Below, in pieces: positions 1 through 8,723 of a DNA stretch of 56,796 nucleotides. Position 1 is the stretch's first letter. Each line of letters starts with the position of its first letter. The notes beneath the pieces were generated by a model that worked only from the letters and a program-made list of their open reading frames with translations, ran no database searches and was not told the origin of the DNA. Position numbers and translations under genes: made by a program. The stretch is from an uncultured Bacteroidales bacterium (GTDB lineage Bacteria > Bacteroidota > Bacteroidia > Bacteroidales > Bacteroidaceae). The stretch is from assembly GCA_902763885.1 (NCBI GenBank), contig CACWTU010000014.1, positions 1 to 56,796 of the forward strand, read 5' to 3'.

Positions 1-1557
1 ATCTACATATGATACAGTGTAATCATCATCACTGTAGGCACTCTCACTCATATAACCATTGATAACAGAGTTATATGAAGAGTACTCCCTGATTGTCTCG
101 TTTGTGATAGGAATGATTACAGGGATGTACTTCTCTATTCCGTCAACATCAACCAGGATATAGGCTTCACCGCCACCTACAGCTGTAACCAATCCTTCAT
201 CGCTAACAGTTACTATATCGGTACTTGTTGACTTGAAAGATATCTTGGAATATGAAGCATCATCGGGGTATGGTGCAACCTGAATCTTATGAGTGCCACC
301 TGTCTCAAGTTTAATTGTATCAACATCTGTGTTGAAACCGCCCAAGATTGAGTAACCTGTCAGATATTTTACGAGGAATGCCAAATCCTCCGGAGATATC
401 TTAGTACCATTCACACCTTCCTTAAGATGGTTGTAAACCTTTCTCTGGAAAGTTCCGCCCGGGAATGACTTGATTTTTGCAACCATATCTGAGAATCTGT
501 AACTTTCAGGGCTGGAGCATTGGTCCAGACGTCCAACGCCTGTTCTCTGGCGAACCAATATCTCCCAAGTACCACGATCTGCCTCATTATCTACAGAGTC
601 TCCTGAGAATGAAGTAAGCTCAAACTCTCTGGCCAGGGCATCCTCACTCATACCGCAGAGTGCACCTACCAGATATGCGACCGTACCGGTACGGTCAGCA
701 CCGACAGAGCAGTGCAGATAAACAGGCTTATCCTGTTTGAACCATGCAATCATTTGCTTGATGCCCTGAATACTCTGGGGGGCATTGGCAAATGTTGCGA
801 TACGGCTGTTATAAGCACCGTCAATATTAACTATCGGAATATCATCACCCAGATATGAGTGTCGTGCACCGCCACCTTCCATAGGAGCGTTACTCTGGTC
901 TCTCATATCCAGTTCCGCCTTGATTCCCAGTCTGCGCAACTCTTCAATTCCTTCCGGAGTGATTATCTTTTGAGTGCTGCTATTGACGTTCAATCTGGAA
1001 CCTCTGATAATCTTGCCGTATTTGATAGGATTACCGCCCAATCCGATCCAGCCACCCATATCACGTACATTGAATATGCCGTCAATCTTGAGCATACGGA
1101 CATGACCGGTGGTCTTGAACTTACCTGTTTCTACCACCTCAACAGGGCCGCCTGGCTGCTGAATCTCAACTTTCCAGTTATAGGTCCTGTTGGGAATGAG
1201 GTTATATACGTCTATGGAAGTATCACCCGGAGCAACCGTCAGCTCCAAAGCATCGGCATAATCTTCATACTCGCTCACTGAAAGCGTACCGTATTCGCTC
1301 AGAGCGTTCTGCAGGATTACCTTTGCCGGCAGAGGCTGATCCAGTCTTTCACCTTTACCGTAATTTTTCCAGTTCCATGGAAGAGGCCAACAGTAATCCA
1401 AGATATAAGTGTACGAGTAATCATCGGGATTATACTCCGGTGTACTGAAATAACCCGCAACTTTCTCATTATCCAGACAATACACAGGAATTTCATCCTG
1501 GGCGAAAGCCGGCAAAGAAATTAAACCAAGAAGAAATAAAGTGTAGAATTTTCTCAT
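1..1557 (-). CDS. Secreted tyrosine-protein phosphatase-like protein (partial, 3' end off the left edge)
   Basis: One frame stays open on the minus strand from ATG at 1557 to base 1 without a stop, so the gene leaves the window. An in-frame ATG at 1563 is an alternative start. The product begins with a signal peptide (MRKFYTLFLLGLISLPAFAQ, cleavage after AQ). A fibronectin-like N-terminal part is followed by the dual-specificity/tyrosine phosphatase signature HCSVGADRT, with the nucleophile near residue C283 and its arginine at R289. The upstream DMRD motif (about residue 222) fits the general-acid loop of the bacterial Y_phosphatase3 (PF13350) type. A C-terminal Ig-like (BIG2-type) segment is present where the sequence is cut. 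It probably dephosphorylates tyrosine or phosphoinositide substrates in the periplasm or outside the cell; the substrate is unknown. A REP pair lies upstream. Confidence 0.85.
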   Translation of the reverse strand, partial: MRKFYTLFLLGLISLPAFAQDEIPVYCLDNEKVAGYFSTPEYNPDDYSYTYILDYCWPLPWNWKNYGKGERLDQPLPAKVILQNALSEYGTLSVSEYEDYADALELTVAPGDTSIDVYNLIPNRTYNWKVEIQQPGGPVEVVETGKFKTTGHVRMLKIDGIFNVRDMGGWIGLGGNPIKYGKIIRGSRLNVNSSTQKIITPEGIEELRRLGIKAELDMRDQSNAPMEGGGARHSYLGDDIPIVNIDGAYNSRIATFANAPQSIQGIKQMIAWFKQDKPVYLHCSVGADRTGTVAYLVGALCGMSEDALAREFELTSFSGDSVDNEADRGTWEILVRQRTGVGRLDQCSSPESYRFSDMVAKIKSFPGGTFQRKVYNHLKEGVNGTKISPEDLAFLVKYLTGYSILGGFNTDVDTIKLETGGTHKIQVAPYPDDASYSKISFKSTSTDIVTVSDEGLVTAVGGGEAYILVDVDGIEKYIPVIIPITNETIREYSSYNSVINGYMSESAYSDDDYTVSYVD

Positions 1558-1649
1558 AAGCATGTGTGTTATTATTAATAATTCAAAATTGGTGTAAAGG
1601 TAATGCAAAGAATCTTTACCACAAAATCTACATGAATAAAATGAGAGGA

Positions 1650-1775
1650 GGGGCACAAAGGGGACGGTTCTTTTTGTGCCCCTAAAAAAGAGCAATTGGG
1701 GTCAGAGCAATTGGGGTCAGACCCCTTTTGCACTAAAAAAGAGGGGCACAAAAAGAACCGTCCCCTTTGTGCCCC
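1650..1775. repeat. REPIN 1 (inverted pair of 33-bp REP units)
   Basis: Units at 1650-1682 and 1743-1775 are mutual inverted copies. Each has arms GGGGCACAAA and TTTGTGCCCC around a 13-base core GGGGACGGTTCTT. The 60-bp spacer carries a direct duplication of AGCAATTGGGGTCAG and a second hairpin type, GGGGT-CAG-ACCCC. The pair lies between the starts of the phosphatase gene and the end of dnaK, 26 bp from the dnaK stop. Confidence 0.95.
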
Positions 1776-1801
1776 TCTAAAAACTGCGCGCTTTTGCTCG
1801 C

Positions 1802-3745
1802 TTATTTCACTTCCTCAAAGTCTGCGTCCTGAACGTTGTCCGATGAACTGCTGGTGTTGCTCTGTGAGCCACCGTTCTGAGGACCGCTCTGAGCGCCGCC
1901 GTTGAAGCCTGCACCTGCACCGGGCTGACCCTGTGCACCGCTCTGCTGGTACATCTGGGCGCTGGCTGCCTGGAAGGCGGTGTTGAGCTCGGCCATTGCC
2001 TTGTCGATGGCTGCCAGATCCTGAGCCTTGTGAGCATCTTTCAGTGCATTCAGAGCTGATTCGATAGGAGCCTTCTTGTCGGCGGGGATCTTGTCGCCCA
2101 GATCCTGCAGCTGCTGCTCGGTCTGGAAGATCATTGAGTCAGCCTGGTTGAGCTTGTCAACCTTCTCACGCTCCTTCTTATCGGCATCGGCATTTGCTTC
2201 GGCCTCGGCCTTCATACGCTCAATCTCCTCCTTGCTCAAGCCTGAGCTTGCCTCGATACGGATAGCCTGCTCCTTGCCTGTAGCCTTATCCTTGGCAGAT
2301 ACCTTAAGGATACCGTTGGCGTCGATATCGAATGTAACCTCAATCTGAGGTACGCCACGACGTGCGGGTGCTATGCCCTCCAGGTTGAACTGGCCGATGG
2401 ACTTGTTCTGGCTTGCCATAGGACGCTCGCCCTGCAGCACGTGTATTGTTACGGCTGTCTGGTTATCGGCAGCTGTTGAGAAAATTTCACTCTTCTTGCA
2501 CGGGATTGTGGTGTTGGCGTCGATCAGTTTGGTCATTACGCCACCCATGGTCTCGATACCCATTGTCAGCGGGGTTACATCCAGAAGTACGATGTCACCT
2601 ACACCACCCTCCTTGTTCAGGATGGCACCCTGGATTGAAGCACCTACGGCTACAACCTCATCGGGATTTACGCCCTTTGAAGGAACCTTGCCAAAGAAAT
2701 CCTCAACCAGCTTCTGCACAGCGGGGATACGGCTTGAACCACCTACCAGGATCACCTCGTCGATATCGGCATTGGTAAGACCTGCGTCTGACATAGCCTT
2801 ACGGCAGGGCTCCAGACAAGCCTGAATCAGGCCGTTAGCTAGCTGCTCAAACTTAGCACGTGTAAGAGTTTTTACAAGGTGACGCGGAACACCGGCTACC
2901 GGCATGATGTACGGCAGGTTGATCTCGGTGCTGGTTGATGATGACAGCTCAATCTTGGCCTTCTCGGCAGCCTCCTTAAGACGCTGCAGTGCCATAGGAT
3001 CGGCAGTCAGATCGGCACCCTCGTCCTTCTTGAACTCCTCTACCAACCAGTTGATGATTACCTGGTCAAAGTCATCACCGCCCAGGTGGGTATCACCGTT
3101 GGTGGCCAGAACCTCGAATACGCCGCCGCCGAACTCCAGGATGGAGATATCGAATGTACCGCCACCCAGGTCGAATACGGCAATCTTCATATCCTTGTTA
3201 GCCTTGTCAACACCGTATGCCAAAGCGGCAGCGGTAGGCTCGTTCACGATACGTTTTACATCCAGACCGGCAATCTGACCGGCCTCCTTGGTGGCCTGAC
3301 GCTGTGAGTCGCTGAAGTAAGCAGGCACTGTGATGACAGCCTCTGTCACCTCCTGACCCAGATAATCCTCGGCGGTCTTCTTCATTTTCTGAAGAATCAT
3401 GGCGCTGATCTCCTGAGCGGTGTACAGACGTCCGTCAATATCCACACGCGGCATATTGTTGTCACCCTTGACTACCTTATAAGGTACACGGGCAACCTCT
3501 TTCTGCACCTGATCCCAGTTCTCACCCATGAAACGCTTGATTGAGAACACGGTACGCTGCGGGTTTGTGATAGCCTGACGCTTAGCCGGATCACCTATCT
3601 TACGCTCGCCGCCGTCAACGAATGCAACGATAGAAGGTGTTGTACGCTTACCCTCTGAGTTGGCAATTACGACGGGCTCATTTCCTTCAAATACTGAAAC
3701 GCACGAGTTTGTGGTTCCAAGGTCAATTCCAATAATCTTTCCCAT
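1802..3745 (-). CDS. dnaK: Molecular chaperone DnaK (Hsp70)
   Basis: This 647-residue protein is full length for DnaK. The N-terminal nucleotide-binding domain starts with [13 protein letters not shown] and holds the phosphate-binding motifs DLGGGTFD and [10 protein letters not shown]. The linker and substrate-binding domain begin around [11 protein letters not shown], then comes a helical lid and a Gly/Gln/Ser-rich tail ending in DADFEEVK. It is the cytosolic ATP-dependent chaperone working with DnaJ and GrpE, neither of which is in the window, so dnaK stands alone here. The start is the only ATG that gives [10 protein letters not shown]. No CIRCE element is visible; a TGTGAC/GTCACA inverted repeat lies 76 bp upstream of the start codon. 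Confidence 0.99.
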   Translation of the reverse strand: MGKIIGIDLGTTNSCVSVFEGNEPVVIANSEGKRTTPSIVAFVDGGERKIGDPAKRQAITNPQRTVFSIKRFMGENWDQVQKEVARVPYKVVKGDNNMPRVDIDGRLYTAQEISAMILQKMKKTAEDYLGQEVTEAVITVPAYFSDSQRQATKEAGQIAGLDVKRIVNEPTAAALAYGVDKANKDMKIAVFDLGGGTFDISILEFGGGVFEVLATNGDTHLGGDDFDQVIINWLVEEFKKDEGADLTADPMALQRLKEAAEKAKIELSSSTSTEINLPYIMPVAGVPRHLVKTLTRAKFEQLANGLIQACLEPCRKAMSDAGLTNADIDEVILVGGSSRIPAVQKLVEDFFGKVPSKGVNPDEVVAVGASIQGAILNKEGGVGDIVLLDVTPLTMGIETMGGVMTKLIDANTTIPCKKSEIFSTAADNQTAVTIHVLQGERPMASQNKSIGQFNLEGIAPARRGVPQIEVTFDIDANGILKVSAKDKATGKEQAIRIEASSGLSKEEIERMKAEAEANADADKKEREKVDKLNQADSMIFQTEQQLQDLGDKIPADKKAPIESALNALKDAHKAQDLAAIDKAMAELNTAFQAASAQMYQQSGAQGQPGAGAGFNGGAQSGPQNGGSQSNTSSSSDNVQDADFEEVK

Positions 3746-3820
3746 AGTTGTATGTTTTTATTTGTTTGAACTCAAAATTTGACACCCAACTATGTACAAA
3801 TCCGATGCCATACTGACAAA

Positions 3821-3837
3821 TGTGACGTTTTGTCACA
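3821..3837. promoter_or_regulatory. Inverted repeat upstream of dnaK (possible operator)
   Basis: TGTGAC and GTCACA form 6-bp inverted arms separated by 5 bases, immediately before the REP pair. The position suits a regulator of the dnaK promoter, but no known heat-shock operator has this sequence and the function is inferred from position only. Confidence 0.3.
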
Positions 3838-3839
3838 GA

Positions 3840-4186
3840 GGGGCACAAAGGGGACGGTTCTTTTTGTGCCCCTATGAAGATAATCCAAGGTGCGCAGAAC
3901 TTTTGGGGTATCGGTATCGGAAACCATGGCCGCCCGTGGGCTTGTGAACCGACGAAGGAAGCGAGAGTAGAGAAAGCTTGTTTTCTATACCGAGCGACGA
4001 GGAGGAAAAACGTAGTTTAACGGGAGGGGCCCGTGCCTAAGAAAATGCTCTGGAAGGTAGGAGTTTACTCATGCCTTTCAGAGCGTCTTATTAGGGATGG
4101 GAGGGATAGCGCGAAGCGCGTAGTTTCAGATACTGATACCCCAAAAGTTCTCCTCAAAAAGAGGGGCACAAAAAGAACCGTCCCCT
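3840..4186. repeat. REPIN 2 with a 290-bp insert bearing its own terminal inverted repeats
   Basis: The left unit is intact (3840-3872). The right unit (4163-4186) lacks its outer arm, where recA coding sequence takes over. The 290-bp interior is bounded by inverted termini at 3896-3918 and 4129-4151 (AGAACTTTTGGGGTATC then R-GTATC). The same termini, with about 15-25 further matching bases on each side, bound the interior of the pair at 31054-31413, while the central sequences differ. The centre shows hairpin potential (for example GCTCTGGAAGG with CCTTTCAGAGC). No convincing gene lies in it. This fills the whole dnaK-recA intergenic region. Confidence 0.85.
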
Positions 4187-5253
4187 ATTTCGGAGTCATC
4201 ATCCGGCTCCGGAGCCTGCGGACTGCCAAGGATGGCAGCCATGATTTTCTGCTCCAGCTCCTCCGCCAGTTCAGGATTATCCTGCATAACCTGCTTGGCA
4301 GCATCGCGTCCCTGTGCCAGACGCGTATCGCCATAACTGAACCATGAGCCGCTCTTCTTGATGATGCCGTACTCCACACCCAGGTCAACAATCTCGCCGG
4401 ATTTAGAGATGCCCTCGCCGAACATGATATCGAACTCAGCCTTGCGGAAAGGAGGCGCCACCTTATTCTTAACAACCTTGACGCGAACCTGGTTACCAAC
4501 CACCTCATCGCCGTCCTTGAGAGATGTTACACGGCGGATATCCAGACGGACCGATGCGTAGAACTTGAGCGCATTACCACCAGTTGTGGTCTCAGGATTG
4601 CCGAACATCACGCCAATCTTTTCACGCAACTGGTTGATAAAGATGCAGGTAGTGTTTGTCTTGTTGATAGTCGATGTAAGTTTGCGCAGAGCCTGGCTCA
4701 TCAGACGTGCCTGCAGACCTACCTTGTTGTCACCCATATCGCCTTCAATCTCAGCCTTAGGGGTAAGCGCTGCCACACTGTCTATCACAATGATATCGAT
4801 GGCGCTTGAACGGATAAGCTGCTCAGCAATCTCCAGAGCCTGCTCACCGTTATCGGGCTGTGAAATCCAAAGGTTATCAATATCCACGCCCAATTTTGAA
4901 GCGTAGAATCGGTCAAAAGCATGCTCAGCATCAATGAAAGCCGCAATGCCGCCATTCTTCTGAGCCTCAGCAATGGCATGAATGGCAAGAGTGGTCTTAC
5001 CTGATGATTCGGGACCGTAGATCTCAATTATACGTCCGCGCGGGTATCCGCCCACGCCAAGCGCGGCATTAAGGCCGATGGAACCGGTTGAGATGACATC
5101 GACATTCTCAATGTTCTCATCACCCAGTTTCATGATTGAACCTTTACCGAAACTTTTCTCAATTTTGTCAGTTGCTGCCTGCAGGGCCTTGAGTTTTTCG
5201 CTAAGCCCGGCATTCTGAAGGCCTGACCCGCCCTCAATCTCTTTTTTTGCCAT
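4126..5253 (-). CDS. recA: Recombinase RecA with a repeat-derived C-terminal tail
   Basis: RecA is the DNA-dependent ATPase for strand exchange and SOS coprotease activity. The core is complete: Walker [10 protein letters not shown] at residues 80-88, Walker [11 protein letters not shown], loop L2 around [22 protein letters not shown]. The native acidic tail reads ...PEPDDDSEI, then the frame runs into the right unit of the adjacent REP pair (GDGSFCAP) and its inverted terminus ([11 protein letters not shown]) before stopping. The last 19 residues (357-375) are therefore mobile-element sequence, which makes the protein about 375 residues instead of the usual 345 or so. The tail of RecA is regulatory and tolerant of change, so the protein is probably active. 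The SOS operator was not recognised upstream. Confidence 0.98.
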   Translation of the reverse strand: MAKKEIEGGSGLQNAGLSEKLKALQAATDKIEKSFGKGSIMKLGDENIENVDVISTGSIGLNAALGVGGYPRGRIIEIYGPESSGKTTLAIHAIAEAQKNGGIAAFIDAEHAFDRFYASKLGVDIDNLWISQPDNGEQALEIAEQLIRSSAIDIIVIDSVAALTPKAEIEGDMGDNKVGLQARLMSQALRKLTSTINKTNTTCIFINQLREKIGVMFGNPETTTGGNALKFYASVRLDIRRVTSLKDGDEVVGNQVRVKVVKNKVAPPFRKAEFDIMFGEGISKSGEIVDLGVEYGIIKKSGSWFSYGDTRLAQGRDAAKQVMQDNPELAEELEQKIMAAILGSPQAPEPDDDSEIGDGSFCAPLFEENFWGISI

Positions 5254-5357
5254 AAGTATTAATGGTTTAAATTATCAAATCCCGAAGAGTGTTCTTCACA
5301 GTATCTCTCCAGCAGAGCACCACTTTGATGCTCCAATCGCAAAGATAAGAAAAAACA

Positions 5358-5391
5358 AATTGAAAATTGAGAATTGAAAATTGAAAATTTT
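5358..5391. repeat. AATTGAAAATTGA-type repeat
   Basis: An imperfect tandem of AATTGAAA and AATTGAGA units between the divergent recA and tex genes. The same motif recurs at 17956-17990, 18031-18061, 42186-42209 and 42279-42317, in inverted pairs at the last two loci. Confidence 0.75.
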
Positions 5392-5392
5392 T

Positions 5393-5421
5393 GGCACATT
5401 AGGGACAGTCCCCTTTGTGCC
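5393..5421. repeat. Variant REP hairpin (GGCAC-type arms)
   Basis: GGCACATTAGGGACAG followed by TCCCCTTTGTGCC forms a near-palindrome. It shares the GGGAC..GTCCC core with the main REP family but has different arms, and occurs singly upstream of tex. Confidence 0.75.
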
Positions 5422-5429
5422 ATTTTGAT

Positions 5430-5437
5430 TAAATTTG
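5430..5437 (+). promoter_or_regulatory. -7 box (TAAATTTG) of tex
   Basis: Exact match to the Bacteroidetes TAnnTTTG -7 element, ending 5 bases before the chosen tex ATG, so the message would be almost leaderless. No TTG lies at the preferred -33 spacing. Confidence 0.45.
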
Positions 5438-5442
5438 CAAAT

Positions 5443-7581
5443 ATGAATAAGGAATACATTTCGATTATTGTCCGTGAGACCGGCCTCAAAGAGCATCAGG
5501 TGGAGAACACCCTGAAATTGCTGGAGAACGGCGCCACTATACCTTTTATAAGCCGTTACCGCAAGGAATCAACCGGCGGCATGGATGAGGTGCAGGTTAC
5601 AGAGGTGAGCAATGCGCTGGAGCGTCTGGATGCGCTAGCCAAGCGTAAGGAGACCGTGCTGAGCACCATCGAGGGGCTGGACAAGCTTACTCCGGAGCTT
5701 AAGGAGCGCATAGAGCACTGCTGGGACGCCACAGAACTTGAGGACATATACGCCCCCTACAAACCGCACCGCAAAACCCGCGCCGATGCCGCCCGCGAGC
5801 GTGGTCTGGAGCCACTGGCCGAGTTCGTGATGAAACAGAATGCATACGTTCCGCTGGACCGCGAGGCCAAGAAATACGTAAGCAAGGAGAAAGGCGTGGA
5901 GAGCGTTGACGATGCGCTCCAGGGAGCGATGGACATCATTGCCGAGCAGGTCTCACTTGATGAAGGCACGCGCAATCAGGTCCGCAACGCCTACCGCCGC
6001 ACCGCCCGCATATACAGCAAGCTCGTCCGCGGTAAGGAGGCCGATGCCCAGAAATACCGCGACTGGTTTGATTTCAATGAGCCTCTGAACCGATGCGCAT
6101 CGCACCGTCTGCTGGCCATGCGCCGCGGTGAGACTGAAGGGATGCTCCGTGTATCGATAGAGATTGATGATGACAAGACGGTCGATTCACTGTCACGCCA
6201 TTATGTACGCGGCAAGTCAGAGGCATCGGAACTGGTTGATGAGGCAGTGCAGGATTCATACTACCGCCTGCTGCAACCATCTATTGAAAATGAGTTCGCC
6301 GCATCGTCGAAGAACGCAGCTGACATGGAGGCGATACGGATATTCGCCCGTAATCTGGAGCAGTTGCTGATGGCATCGCCATTGGGCCAGAAGGCTGTAA
6401 TGGGCATCGACCCCGGCTTCAGGACCGGCTGCAAGGTGGTATGCCTGGACCAGCAGGGCACGCTCCTGCACAACGAGACCATCTACCCCCACCCGCCCCA
6501 CAACGAGGCACGCCAATCGGCCGCAAAGATACAGGCACTCGTAGAGCAATACAAGATTGAAGCCATAGCCATCGGAAACGGCACTGCAGGCCGCGAGACC
6601 AAGGATTTCATAGAGCACCTGCGTCTGCCGGCAAGCGTACAGATTTTCAGCGTGAATGAGGATGGAGCCTCTATCTACTCCGCCTCCAAGACTGCCCGCG
6701 ACGAGTTCCCTGACTATGACGTCACGGTGCGCGGAGCCGTGTCTATCGGACGACGTCTGATGGACCCGTTGGCAGAGCTGGTCAAGATTGACCCGTCATC
6801 AATAGGTGTAGGCCAGTATCAGAAGGATGTGAATCAGACTGAACTCAAGCACTCGCTTGACCAGACAGTGATAAGCTGCGTGAACCGCGTGGGAGTGAAC
6901 GTGAATACCGCCAGCACCCACCTTCTTACATATATAAGCGGACTGGGACCTCAGCTGGCGCAGAATATTGTGGATTACCGCACCGAGAACGGCCCGTTCC
7001 AGTCCCGCAAGGAGCTGATGAAGGTGCCGCGCATGGGAGCCAAAGCCTTTGAGCAGTCAGCGGGATTCCTGCGCGTGCCGGGCGGCAAGCAACCCCTTGA
7101 CAACTCAGCCGTTCACCCGGAGAGCTATCCCATCGTTGAGCAGATGGCAAAAGACCTGGGCTGCAAGGTTGAGGACCTGATGAAAAGCCCCGAGCTCCGC
7201 GCCAGGATTGACATAAACCGATATGTGACTGACAAGGTTGGACTCCCCACCCTGACTGACATAATGCAGGAACTGGAGAAACCGGGACGTGACCCGCGCG
7301 GCCCGCTGAAGAAGTTCGAGTTCTCCAATGAGGTCCACACCATTGAGGATGTCAAGGCCGGCATGGTTCTCCCCGGAATAGTAAGCAACATCACAAACTT
7401 TGGAGCCTTTGTAGACATAGGCGTGCACGTAAAAGGCCTCATCCACGTCTCCCAGCTGGCTCCCGGCAAGTTCATCAAAGACCCCACCCAGGTAGTCTCC
7501 CTCCAGCAGCAGGTAATGGTAAAAGTCCTGAGCGTGGACTTGGAACGCCAGCGCATCAGCCTCACCCTCACCCTAGAATAG
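5443..7581 (+). CDS. tex: Tex-family RNA-binding protein (S1 domain)
   Basis: A 712-residue Tex homologue. An N-terminal Tex domain is followed by the YqgF/RNase H-like fold (MGIDPGFRTGCKVV around residue 345), helix-hairpin-helix motifs (ISGLGPQLAQNIVDYR and the KVPRMGAKAFEQSAGFLR stretch) and a C-terminal S1 domain (GMVLPGIVSNITNFGAFVDIGV) that binds RNA. Tex proteins take part in transcription and RNA metabolism; the exact role in Bacteroidales is not established. The frame is open upstream to 5374, but those codons translate repeat sequence, so MNKEYISIIVRETGLKE at 5443 is taken as the start. The stop TAG uses the first G of the following REP unit as its last base. Confidence 0.96.
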   Translation: MNKEYISIIVRETGLKEHQVENTLKLLENGATIPFISRYRKESTGGMDEVQVTEVSNALERLDALAKRKETVLSTIEGLDKLTPELKERIEHCWDATELEDIYAPYKPHRKTRADAARERGLEPLAEFVMKQNAYVPLDREAKKYVSKEKGVESVDDALQGAMDIIAEQVSLDEGTRNQVRNAYRRTARIYSKLVRGKEADAQKYRDWFDFNEPLNRCASHRLLAMRRGETEGMLRVSIEIDDDKTVDSLSRHYVRGKSEASELVDEAVQDSYYRLLQPSIENEFAASSKNAADMEAIRIFARNLEQLLMASPLGQKAVMGIDPGFRTGCKVVCLDQQGTLLHNETIYPHPPHNEARQSAAKIQALVEQYKIEAIAIGNGTAGRETKDFIEHLRLPASVQIFSVNEDGASIYSASKTARDEFPDYDVTVRGAVSIGRRLMDPLAELVKIDPSSIGVGQYQKDVNQTELKHSLDQTVISCVNRVGVNVNTASTHLLTYISGLGPQLAQNIVDYRTENGPFQSRKELMKVPRMGAKAFEQSAGFLRVPGGKQPLDNSAVHPESYPIVEQMAKDLGCKVEDLMKSPELRARIDINRYVTDKVGLPTLTDIMQELEKPGRDPRGPLKKFEFSNEVHTIEDVKAGMVLPGIVSNITNFGAFVDIGVHVKGLIHVSQLAPGKFIKDPTQVVSLQQQVMVKVLSVDLERQRISLTLTLE

Positions 7582-7687
7582 GGGCACAAAGGGGACGGTT
7601 CTTTTTGTGCCCCTCTATAGAGACTCTCGATAACCGTACTTGAATAAAAAAACAGGGGCACAAAAAGAACCGTCCCCTTTGTGCCCT
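7581..7687. repeat. REPIN 3, upstream of the RAYT gene
   Basis: Units at 7581-7613 and 7655-7687 with a 41-bp spacer. The first G is also the last base of the tex stop codon. The right unit ends in T instead of C. The spacer (AGAG...ACTTGAATAAAA) is homologous to that of the pair at 10192-10296, so the pair plus spacer was copied as one element. Confidence 0.95.
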
Positions 7688-7744
7688 TTGTTTTTCAACT
7701 TTTTTATGTAACTTGCGAATCTAATTTGAAAAACAGATAAATCT

Positions 7745-8536
7745 ATGCCCAGACAATCTAGAATTACCAGTCAGTCCGGATTATACCATGTTATGCTCAG
7801 AGGTATAAACAAGCAGGACATTTTTGAGAGTAAAGATGATTATTGGAAGTTTATCAAACTGATGTACCATATGTGTCATCCGCTTGATGAAACCGATAGT
7901 CCGGTTCCACCCCATTGTTGCTTATACGCATATTGCCTGATGCCGAATCATGTGCACCTTTTAATTAAGGATTATGACGGAAGCTTGGCAGAATTAATTA
8001 AAAGCCTGGCAATTCCATATGCACATTATTTCAACAAGAAATATGAAAGGATAGGACACTTTTTTCAGGACAGATTCAGAAGTGAACCGGTCAATGATTG
8101 GGAGTACTTTGTAACATTACTCCGATACATCCATCAGAATCCCGTGGCGGCTAATCTGGTATCGGACATTAACGATTATACGTGGAGTAGTTGGCGTGAA
8201 TACGTAAATCCAAGCCGATGCTCCCTGCCTGTATGCGCCACTCAATCGGTTCTGACTAAACTTCCGATTGATGAACTGAAGGCCCTTGTTGCCGAACCTT
8301 TACCTAAAGCTCAGAGAATCCTTGAAATCAACAACACTAATTCCCGTATCGATGACGATATGGTGCTGAATTATATAGTTTACATATGCGGGGCCGATTA
8401 CATTGAAGTAATTAATCATTATCAGTTGTATGAAAAAAGAGAATTGATTAGAAAGATTCTGGAATTCGGCGCCAGCATGAGACAGATATCACGACTGACC
8501 GGCCTAAGCGTCAAAACAATTCGCCTCGCTCAATGA
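7745..8536 (+). CDS. REP-associated tyrosine transposase (RAYT, IS200/IS605-like Y1 family)
   Basis: A 263-residue single-strand DNA transposase-like protein. The N-terminal signature is SGLYHVMLRGINKQDIF. The metal-binding HUH motif is seen as MPNHVHLL (about residues 74-81), and the catalytic tyrosine is expected in the helix YAHYFNKKYERIGHFFQDRF. The stretch LLRYIHQNPVAANLV is also typical. The C-terminus ends in a helix-turn-helix (MRQISRLTGLSVKTIRLAQ). RAYTs lack IS ends and act on REP sequences; here the gene is flanked 57 bp upstream and 17 bp downstream by REP pairs, and no other transposase is in the window. The start at 7745 gives the expected N-terminus. Whether it is still active cannot be told from sequence. 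Confidence 0.93.
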   Translation: MPRQSRITSQSGLYHVMLRGINKQDIFESKDDYWKFIKLMYHMCHPLDETDSPVPPHCCLYAYCLMPNHVHLLIKDYDGSLAELIKSLAIPYAHYFNKKYERIGHFFQDRFRSEPVNDWEYFVTLLRYIHQNPVAANLVSDINDYTWSSWREYVNPSRCSLPVCATQSVLTKLPIDELKALVAEPLPKAQRILEINNTNSRIDDDMVLNYIVYICGADYIEVINHYQLYEKRELIRKILEFGASMRQISRLTGLSVKTIRLAQ

Positions 8537-8553
8537 TCTTGAGGGGCACTTGA

Positions 8554-8691
8554 GGGGCACAAAGGGGACGGTTCTTTTTGTGCCCCTATAAAAAATCTCC
8601 ACTTCCGCGCAAAAACGTGTAAAAGGGGACTGTCCCCAATTACACATTAAAAAAAACAGGGGCACAAAAAGAACCGTCCCCTTTGTGCCCC
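8554..8691. repeat. REPIN 4, downstream of the RAYT gene
   Basis: Units at 8554-8586 and 8659-8691. The left flank has an 11-bp tandem copy (TTGAGGGGCAC at 8539-8549 and 8550-8560). The 72-bp spacer holds another palindrome at about 8612-8643 (GTGTAA arm, core AAGGGGACTGTCCCCAA, arm TTACAC), a further arm variant of the same core. The right flank CCCCTCAACCTCGCTGC is nearly identical to the right flank of the pair at 10192-10296. Confidence 0.93.
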
Positions 8692-8711
8692 TCAACCTCG
8701 CTGCTTTTGAT

Positions 8712-8719
8712 TAATTTTG
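8712..8719 (+). promoter_or_regulatory. -7 box (TAATTTTG) of pgeF
   Basis: Matches TAnnTTTG and ends 4 bases before the ATG. No -33 TTG at the right spacing; the transcript would be leaderless if this box is used. Confidence 0.4.
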
Positions 8720-8723
8720 CGGT

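Noticed and set aside
2373-2825. Long antisense frames across dnaK, mfd, dnaX, tex and other conserved genes
   Set aside because: They mirror the codon structure of well-supported genes and have no recognisable family features or promoters.
3873-4162. Small protein-coding genes inside the large REPIN inserts
   Set aside because: Open frames there are not shared between the two inserts, and parts of them are repeat translations.
5374-5442. Upstream start for tex
   Set aside because: These codons are AATTG and variant REP repeats; the family start is at 5443, next to a -7 box.
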